Assembly (NCBI GenBank): GCA_009733575.1
Contig: ML769435.1
Coordinates: 56,589 to 120,588 of the forward strand
Length of the DNA: 64,000 nt
Direction: 5' to 3'
Source of the DNA: Gymnopus androsaceus JB14
Taxonomy: Eukaryota; Basidiomycota; Agaricomycetes; Agaricales; Omphalotaceae
Of this stretch, positions 56,855 through 64,000 are shown piece by piece. The notes under the pieces were generated by a model. The model did no database searches. It saw only the letters and a program-made list of their open reading frames with translations, and was not told the DNA's origin. Position 1 is the stretch's first letter; the number at the start of each line of letters is the position of its first letter. The position numbers were made by a program, and so were the translations under genes.

Positions 56855-56886
56855 ATATGGGCGCTTAAATTTCCACATACCCCTTG
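56855..56886. other. Orphan transposon end related to the 5.9-kb element
   Basis: Reverse-complemented: CAAGGGGTATGTGGAAATTT followed by AAGCGCCC. It matches CAARGGGGCTCAAGAAATTW-AAGCGCCC of the 47543-53473 ends in spacing and in the CANRG start and AAATTTAAGCGCCC block. A weak possible partner lies near 54120 (GTATGTCCCCAGAAATTTAA), which would enclose the zinc-finger and DUF6698 genes. Confidence 0.45.
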
Positions 56887-57061
56887 AACTTAAGTGAAGT
56901 TGTCTGTGTTCATATACATTCAATCTCCGGATTTCAACCCTACCAACGAATGTTATCGACTATAACATAAGAGTCATCAATACCCAGCCTCAATTCGAAC
57001 TAATCCCTTGCCTTCGGACCTGACCCAACTTCAAACAATTCCAACCAACCAATGTTTCCGA

Positions 57062-57217
57062 GGAACCGTGGTGTTTGAACGGTAAAGCCAAGCGTTAAAA
57101 TAATGAAATATATACTGTTCAAAGACAGCAATCTCACGGATTCTTCCGATTCCAGCAAGTGTGTATCGGGTCGCTAGTCTGCCTTTATCAATCGACAATT
57201 ACTAGACAGTTGACTAC
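57062..57217. repeat. 156-bp inverted repeat, left copy
   Basis: Reverse complement of 60287-60442 with a single mismatch over 156 bp. Begins GGAACCGTGGTGTTTGAACG. The pair encloses the second DUF6534 gene. No coding frame. Confidence 0.95.
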
Positions 57218-57519
57218 CTTCTTGTATATCAACCTCTTCTAATACACGGGAAAGGAAGCACTGGAAGCGGGCCCAGGTGTTGAAATTGAACGAGTGACGG
57301 TTTCTCACTGGCGGAAACTGGCGGAAAACCAAACTGTCAATAGGTATTTACGAGGTACCTAACGGCTAGCCTTACGTCGCGTTAATAACGAAGTGATGCT
57401 GCAGTAAGTGCTAGGATCGCGACGTTCATCAGTCGAAGACTGAATGTCATCTATCTTTTACACGGTTGCACGTCAAGCTATTATCAGGCTATTATCAAGC
57501 GATTATCCTTACTCGAGTA
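57218..57519. other. 3' flank of the DUF6534 gene
   Basis: A short local repeat (GGCTATTATCAAGCGATTATC) near 57487. Nothing else. Confidence 0.4.
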
Positions 57520-59535
57520 TTACACAGCTTCACCTTTAAACTCATCCATCAAGCTATCATCAGTGTGCATTTCCATTGTCTTTGTGACGTTCACTTCCAC
57601 TGGTGCAACATTCGAGGTGGGTTCAGACTGGCTCCTGGCACTGTCGGATGGGAAAATCAATTGGCGGCCTAGTTGGGTAGCTGGATTGCGATCCAGCCTA
57701 ATGACCTCTAAGTCAATTGCATTGCCAGACCTGGATGATGTGGGTTGTGTGGGGTTCAAAGATTGGCGGTAATTGAGCCTGTGGAGTGAAATTCAGGGTC
57801 AGCTTTGCGATTACTTTCGACAGGGTAAGACATACATAGCCACCACAGAATTAGCATACACTTAAAATTTTGTGAGTAACAGCATGAAGGGACCCAGAAA
57901 GGCTCACATTTTGCAATAACAAAGTGAAGAGCGAGGAAGATCAGGTTATCCAACGCGAGCCACTAACCAAAACCAGATAGAATGCATTTGATCAACGTAT
58001 TTCATGACCGATGGTATGGAACTAGAAGCTCACAGTGATCAGAGACGCAATTGTTGCGATTCTATCGAGCCAGTCAGTTTAGGATTCTCAGTGAGGTTAG
58101 TTACTTACGCGGTGATGGAACCGGTTTCAAAGGTATAAATGATCAAGGAATCAAGAACACTGTCCAAGCTATGTAACGAATATCAGTGGGACTGTTCGGA
58201 TGAGGTTCAAACCACCTGGGAAAAGACTCACCTAAGAGATTTCTTTCGACTTTGCCTCAGAATGATCTTCAAAATACAAGTGTTAATGATGGCATGAAAG
58301 CGAACCTGAGAAGTTATTTACCATCATGACTCCAGTAATTAAAACATCCACAATGGAGGAAAGTGCTAGTCCGACGGAGAAAACCCACTAAATAATGCGT
58401 TTATAAAATCTTAGTTCCAGACTCCAGTAGCCAAAATAAGATGAGTACGTACTCCGATTTTAGACCTGAATGCCTCGAAGCTTTGCAATTTAACCATTTC
58501 TGAAGTAGAGACTGTTTCGCAGTTCAAAAAAAATCCCTTTGCGTCAAGGACATAGATTTCACCTGTTGCGGCCACTAGGCAATCAAGGATGTCAAATCAC
58601 AAGTTTCTTTCGAACTCAAGCGTAATACTTACCTACGCGTAAGGCAGCAAGCAATATCTGTTTTTAAAGTTAGCGCCAAGTTAGCACCTTCAACACCGGG
58701 ATCAAAAGATCGTATGGACCAAGAGTACTAACAATCGGTGTCGATATCCAATAGTTGTGGTTGCTGACTGGAGATCATTGAGCGTTGATCAAACGGGAGT
58801 AGTAGTAGTCCGCTTACAACGGAATATTCTCCATGAATAAACACTGAAAGTAAGTGTTTCAGTTGAAGGTGCATTGGAGTGGATTGTGTGCACACCTATG
58901 TACCAGGAAAGTTGACATTCCCTGATCAACAATTCGAAAATTTGACAATGATTGAGCACGAAAAAAAGAAAAAATATCGTTAGGTCTGACTTGCCGTGAC
59001 TAGAACCGAAAGCTGAATTTATTCTATTGAGTCATAAATGAATCTCAAAGGATTATTAAGAACGTACGGCCATCGGGCTGATGTAAAGTACCTGAGTGAG
59101 ATGAATGAAAATGGAAGAGAAAACTCACGTCGGTATGAAGTCTGGCCGCGTCCCCCGCTCAACGATGAACCACTTCCAGGCAGCGGCCCATAGAAGGCAT
59201 GAGTGTAGAGTATCCAGGACACTGTTAGGAAGAACGTCAGGTAATGAAAAATAGTAGGAAAACATCCATACAGGAATGTGCAGACCTAATGTGAAGCATT
59301 CAAAACTCAACAAGTCCCATAATATGACTCCAAAACTTACAATGCTTGACATTCGCCAGGTATCTCTGGGCCTTACTGACCTGAAATACAAGATGCATTG
59401 AACAAGGAGAGTGCCAGAGAACCTTGAAAAAATCGTCAATCACAATGAGACTCGCTTGAAGGCCATGCCGTACATGATACCCAAAGGAATGCCAATGATA
59501 ACCGCACCAAGGGTCGTTGCAATATCATCAGACAT
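57520..59535 (-). CDS. DUF6534-type integral membrane protein, second paralogue
   Basis: Same family and exon plan as 30820-32871. Start at 59535; exon 1 reads DDIATTLGAVIIGIPLG. Next GTLLVQCILYFRSVRPRDTW, then VLDTLHSCLLWAAAWKWFIV with RGTRPDFIPT (the LDxLHxCLLW signature), later exons with the helices and NLIFLALHFVIAK (57953 region), and the last exon LNYRQSLNPTQPTSS, GNAIDLEVIRL, VAPVEVNVTKTMEMHTDDSL to a stop at 57520. The two tails share VEVNVTKTMxMHTDxSLMDE. No stop inside the conserved exons, so it seems intact. As in the paralogue, the exon 1-2 join could not be closed in frame with a standard donor, which makes a shared unusual splice more likely than an error. Confidence 0.7.
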
Positions 59536-60286
59536 GTTAAGTGAAGAAATGAGGGTCAGAAAATAACTTTCTCGACGTACGTACGCAGCCTTCTTAAGTT
59601 AGGCGTTTATCAAGAGTAACCTCCAAATTCCCAGCGAAGTATTGGAATGCGTACAAACGGCAAATCCATAACCCCAACTAGGACACCGAACAGGTGTTGA
59701 CATGATTGATGTCCTCCCGCGGCGTCTCTTATTGGCACTTGTCAATTGCTCTCAGTGGCATTGATCTTTAGGAGAGGTCCCGGAGAACTGAACGAGCGCG
59801 TGAAATATGGACACATGCCCAAGTCTGAGTATTAAAGGCAGAGAAAAATTCGAGGACGACCTCACTTACAGCGTCATCGGATCAGAGGGAGCCCGTGAAT
59901 TCCCGCCTCGCGTTGCCCCGCGGGTTTGGCACTCTTGTCTGTTGAAGACGTCCCAGCAACCCTTTCGCTTTACCGGTTTCGGTGTTCTTAAATCTTAAGT
60001 ACTTACTCTGAATATTAACGTTATGAGATATTTTTGAACGGAAGTCGAATGAGGGAACGCGTTTGAGTCGCGTTCGCCATCATCAAATGATTCAAATTCC
60101 CCGCTTTGACCCGTCGAATTTTACCCCGCGTCGTTTTTCATCATTTCAGTGTGGGGAATTCATGATTAAGATTAAAAAAAGGAAGCCACGCAAAAGGTCT
60201 ATTTTATCATTGCATCTCGTAGATCGATATGTATGTACTACCGACACTAGAATACGAAAATACGGGATGAAACGGGCTGATAATAT
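59536..60286. other. Intergenic, nothing recognised
   Basis: Upstream of the DUF6534 gene; no motif-bearing frame. Confidence 0.4.
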
Positions 60287-60442
60287 GTAGTCAACTGTCT
60301 AGTAATTGTCGATTGATAAAGGCAGACTAGCGACCCGATACACACTTGCTGGAATCGGAAGAATCCGTGAGATTGCTGTCTTTGAACAGTATATATTTCA
60401 TTATTTTAACGCTTGGCTTTCCCGTTCAAACACCACGGTTCC
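60287..60442. repeat. 156-bp inverted repeat, right copy
   Basis: Partner of 57062-57217. Begins GTAGTCAACTGTCTAGTAAT. Confidence 0.95.
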
Positions 60443-61679
60443 GCGCACTTACCACTCAATGGAAAGACGTCGTGAGTGTCAACGAAAAGACCGATCGCAA
60501 ATTCTTGTTGCGATAGTACTAGCCGACTTTCCACCTGAAATGACTCGAGGTGAGGTGGACCGTCATGGAATGGCTGAAATGTAGGGCATTGCAGGCTCAA
60601 CGTCCCATCATGATCATTTGAACGCTATTGCCATAATCATAAAGGATGTCGAAGAGTAAAGAGTCCAGAGAGGGATTCGAGGCGACGAAGCGAAAGACAC
60701 AAAAGATGAAAGAAATAGAGTATGATTAATAATTAGTGTGAAGCCCAGAAAGATAGAATAAAGCGAAATAGAGCGATCCCAAAGATGTATCAGTAAGAAA
60801 AACCAACAGCTTTACCTGAATCATAATTATCATTCCATTGCACCCTGCCAGAGTTGATCCAGCCGTTTCATCGAGATCAATAACTCGGAGCGCAAACGTC
60901 CTACTTCTGAGGTAAGAGAGCATTTATTTATGACCATCATATGAAGTATAGGGATTGAAATAAGCGAAAAACCACGCTCGGCAAAATATGTTTCCCAAAC
61001 CGATCCAAGGTTCCGCCTTGGCCTTTGAGTTTCGTTCCCGTAAAACAGCCTCCAAGGCATTGTAATTCCCATCCCATCGGTGAGGACCACAACTGAATCT
61101 TGCGATTTGCAGATCCCAGATCCCAGGACTTCGGACTTGCTGAGTCGACATTGACCTCGTTGCTGCTATAGGGCGCTCAGCATCAATCCCCATTGGCAAT
61201 TGTTGAACGAAACACCTCCACAATCAGTGGAAGCTACCAAGAACAGCGTTAAACCAACTGGAGAACTTTGAGGTCAGAGGACTCGGGCGTCCGCGCAGTT
61301 TGATTTCCAGTGAGAGCAGTGGACAGCGGGATTGGAGTTGGGTATAAAAGGGTGGCAGTCCGACGGAAGCAAAGATGGAGATAGTTCGGTAGACAAGTCG
61401 TAGGGCCAGAGACTGAGTAGCGGGATAGCAGAACAGCGGAACAGCGTGAACAGCCATGAAGCCCTGCGGTGCAGGCGTGTTTAAGATAACCTTCAGCGGG
61501 TGTCGATTCACGAATCTCCAAAATGCTCTGGCCTGAACCTTCACACCCTTCCGCATCCATTATACCACTACAGCGACATTCAGCCCTCCCGCCCTACTGG
61601 CAACCGTCCCAGCTTGATCAGAATCCAGTGTTACCGCGATACCAACGCCACTCCTGGCACTCCTTCTTTTCCTCCAAAG
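60443..61679. other. No gene recognised
   Basis: Frames at 60830-61560 on the minus strand overlap in two frames and have no motif. An imperfect direct hit of ATTGCACCCTGCCAGAGTTGATCC near 60837 faintly recalls tRNA 3' sequence but no tRNA folds. Confidence 0.35.
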
Positions 61680-62765
61680 CGTTGAATCGTAGAATAGTTA
61701 AATAGTTGAAAAAGAGTGGACCCCAATTATGCGCATGTTGATGGATATGGAGCCACATCGACGTCAGGGAGACGGACGTGGTGTATTCGAGCGCATTTAC
61801 GGGCCGAGCTTGAGAGTTTAAGTGACGGAGACGGACTGACGGACTGACAGTCAAAGTGAGAAGGACATGTCCAATGCAGAATTGAGATCCTGACATTAAT
61901 GCCCGCTCATTCCCTCCAGTCTCCATTGTCCTTTTCGCCCTACTTGCTTGTTGCAACCGTCTTCTCGTTCTATCATTGTACACAGCCTATTTTGTGCATC
62001 GAGTCAGTTATCGCAGACGTTGACATATAAGCAGCACAATATAATAAGAAAATCAAAATATGAAACATCGAAAATAAAAAAAGTCTAACTATAAAATATG
62101 AAACTATGAAATAACACAAAGATATTCATAAGTGTATAAATCTCATTAGTTCGAACTCTGTTCAGCGCATTGGCGTTTCCATAGTTCCTTGTTGAGAAAA
62201 CTTATGAGTTACTGCATGCAGTGGTATGGATATGAGGAGAGAGGAAGGCCGACGAGCATTGGAAGGTAGTTAAGATTAGCACCCTCGTCCCAGGAGCGGA
62301 CGAGTCACTATCAGGGTTGCGTGTCATAATGGCATTCAGGATAAGATAAGAGATGGTTCGAGGAAGCCTGGATAGACGATATTAGCTTATAACAATAATA
62401 TCCGGCAAATGAATACAATAAATAACGAAAGAAACTGACCATCGTCCGCGCCGAGAGACAATACCTGTTACCCAGCAAGAGTCTAGTCGTTGCTGAGACT
62501 ACCGCCCACGCTAGCCGCGATGGAACAGGGCAGAAATGCGATGTACTCATCTCCGCCCGTTCCTCGACAGAAGAGAAGAGGTGTTCAATTCCCAAGCTTT
62601 GTCAAATGGTTCGGATGTAGAGTACTGCCATGAAGTTGGCTGATAAGACCAGGTCACGGAACTTGAAGAAAAGGAAAAATGCGGGCCAATGAATTTAATC
62701 CGGGATAAGTTGCCAAGGGCGGCTTATCAGAGGATAAGATAAGAAGGCGTGAGAGTCGGCATTAC
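61680..62765. repeat. Direct duplication, copy 1 (1,086 bp)
   Basis: Runs from CGTTGAATCGTAGAATA to GAGAGTCGGCATTAC and is repeated at 62801-63633 in the same orientation at high identity. It differs from copy 2 mainly by indels, including ~180 bp (62035-62215) absent from copy 2 and ~45 bp near 62870 absent here. No convincing gene in either copy. Confidence 0.85.
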
Positions 62766-62800
62766 AAAAAGGACGAGAGAAATTCCTTCCTCCTCCCAAG

Positions 62801-63633
62801 CGTTGAATCGTAGAATATGTAGATAAGTTGAAAAAGAGTGGACCCCAATTATGCGCATGTTGATGGATATGAAAGATGACGGAGGTGAAGGTGGATGTTG
62901 AATCGAGATCGAAGCCACATCGACGTCAGGGAGACGGACTGACAGTCAAAGTGAGAAGGACATGTCCAACGCAGAATTGATATCCTGACATTAATGCCCG
63001 CTCATTCCCTCCAGTCTCCATTATCCTTTTCGCCCTACTTGCTTTTTCTCTATCATTGTACACAGCCTATTTTGTGCATCGAGTCAGTTATCCGCAGGAC
63101 GTTGACATTAGTGGGTGTGAATATGGGGAGAGAGGAAGGCCGACGAGCATTGGAAGGTAGTTAAGATTAGCACCGTAGTCCCAGGAGCGGACGAGTCACT
63201 ATCAGGGTTGCGTGTCATAATGGCAGAGATGGTTCGAGGAAGCCTGGATAGACGATATTAGCTTATAATAATATCCGGCAAATGAATACAATAAACAACG
63301 AAAGAAACTGACCATCGTCCGCGCCGAGAGACAATACCTGTTACCCAGCAAGAGTCTAGTCGTTGCTGAGACTACCGCCCACGCTAGCCGCGATGGAACA
63401 GGGCAGAATGCGATGTACTCATCTCCGCCCGTTCCTCGACAGAAGAGAAGTGTTCAATTCCCAAGCTTTGTCAAATGGTTCGGATGTAGAGTACTGCCAT
63501 GAAGTTGGCTGATAAGACCAGGTCACGGAACTTGAAGAAAAGGAAAAATGCGGCCAATGAATTTAATCCGGGATAAGTTGCCAAGGGCGGCTTATCAGAG
63601 GATAAGATAAGAAGGCGTGAGAGTCGGCATTAC
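62801..63633. repeat. Direct duplication, copy 2 (833 bp)
   Basis: Shorter partner of 61680-62765, only 35 bp after it. Small deletions relative to copy 1 (for example AGAGGTGTTC to AGTGTTC near 63450). Confidence 0.85.
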
Positions 63634-63747
63634 GCCGATGGGGCGCTTATCCATCTCATCCCAGACTCTTGCCGCTCGTCTTATTCTCGCCATAGATATT
63701 ATTTCTCTCGTCCTTTCTCGTTCTTTTCGCATAAGATACAGGAACAA

Positions 63748-63956
63748 CAGTTCCAGTAGGCACCATGTGATGCAGCAAAACACTAAAAGCTTTTGCGAGA
63801 CCGCAAAAACTAACTTTCAACAAAATTCCTACTGGGGGCTTTAAAGATGTACCTTATATCTTTAAAGCCCCAGTAGGAATTTTTCTAAAAGCAATTTAGC
63901 AGTCTCGCAAACAGCTCTAAGGTTTTGGTAGGATCACATGGTGCCTGCCGGGACTG
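63748..63956. repeat. Foldback with a perfect hairpin core
   Basis: Outer ends CAGTTCCAGTAGGCACCATG and inverse CAGTCCCGGCAGGCACCATG. The core around 63852 is ATTCCTACTGGGG-GCTTTAAAGAT mirrored by ATCTTTAAAGCCCCAGTAGG with a ~9-base loop. The arms diverge between. Looks like a small MITE; no target duplication seen. Confidence 0.75.
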
Positions 63957-64000
63957 TCATTCCTGTAAGGAAATTTTACTAGTTTACTTGAAATGCTACA

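Noticed and set aside
60837..60870. tRNA-like CCTGCCAGAGTTGATCC string
   Set aside because: Resembles the 3' part of the tRNA-Thr by a few bases only; no acceptor, D or anticodon arm can be formed.
1..64000. CRISPR arrays, bacterial operons, ribosome binding sites, rRNA genes
   Set aside because: None present: intron-rich eukaryotic genes, no regularly spaced repeats with unique spacers, no rRNA signature.

Overview
The window looks like nuclear DNA of a basidiomycete, most likely an Agaricomycete. Genes are split by many short introns (about 45-70 bp, GT...AG), and the recognisable families are typical of mushroom-forming fungi: seven-helix membrane proteins, DUF6534 and DUF6698 proteins, Ulp1-linked DDE transposases, and a two-lobed surface protein with a single membrane helix. 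All calls come from reading the sequence; no database search was run.

Layout. 0-5.8 kb: the 5' part of an ammonium transporter (running off the left edge), a seven-helix membrane protein, an unrecognised gene, and an intron-containing tRNA-Thr(CGT) with a decayed duplicate. 6-9 kb: mostly non-coding, with a nested foldback structure. 9-10.6 kb: a two-lobed, single-helix surface protein. 10.8-27.1 kb: a repeat island with two solo copia LTRs (one inside a broken copia pol), two members of an unnamed TIR element, a 400-bp near-perfect palindrome, a hAT-like MITE, foldback repeats and an inverted duplication around an assembly gap. 28.3-32.9 kb: a proline iminopeptidase-like hydrolase and a DUF6534 protein. 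34.1-39.06 kb: a complete but dead 4,988-bp transposon with TA target duplication, coding for a Ulp1-type protease and a pogo-like DDE transposase and split by a solo LTR. 39.3-44.2 kb: two nested MITEs, an MFS monocarboxylate-type transporter and a 2-oxoglutarate/Fe(II) oxygenase. 45.1-56.9 kb: a second repeat island. Its main item is a 5,931-bp element with 8-bp target duplication and CANRG-type ends that codes for a large broken zinc-finger protein. It lies between two inverted copies of a ~520-bp unit and is followed by a Tvp38-like relic, a C2HC zinc-finger gene and a DUF6698 gene. 57-60.4 kb: a second DUF6534 gene inside a pair of 156-bp inverted repeats. 61.7-63.6 kb: a direct duplication; a foldback lies at the right edge.

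How it fits together. Ordinary host genes (transport, peptidase, oxygenase, membrane sensors) sit in short islands between blocks of nested mobile DNA. Several insertions can be ordered directly because they have perfect target duplications or because an unfilled copy of the site is present elsewhere in the window. Many stops in the relics fall where a conserved Arg would be read from CGA, now TGA, which suggests C-to-T decay of methylated or otherwise silenced repeats. The strongest candidate for something undescribed is the 47.5-53.5 kb element and its relatives at 33.5 and 56.9 kb.
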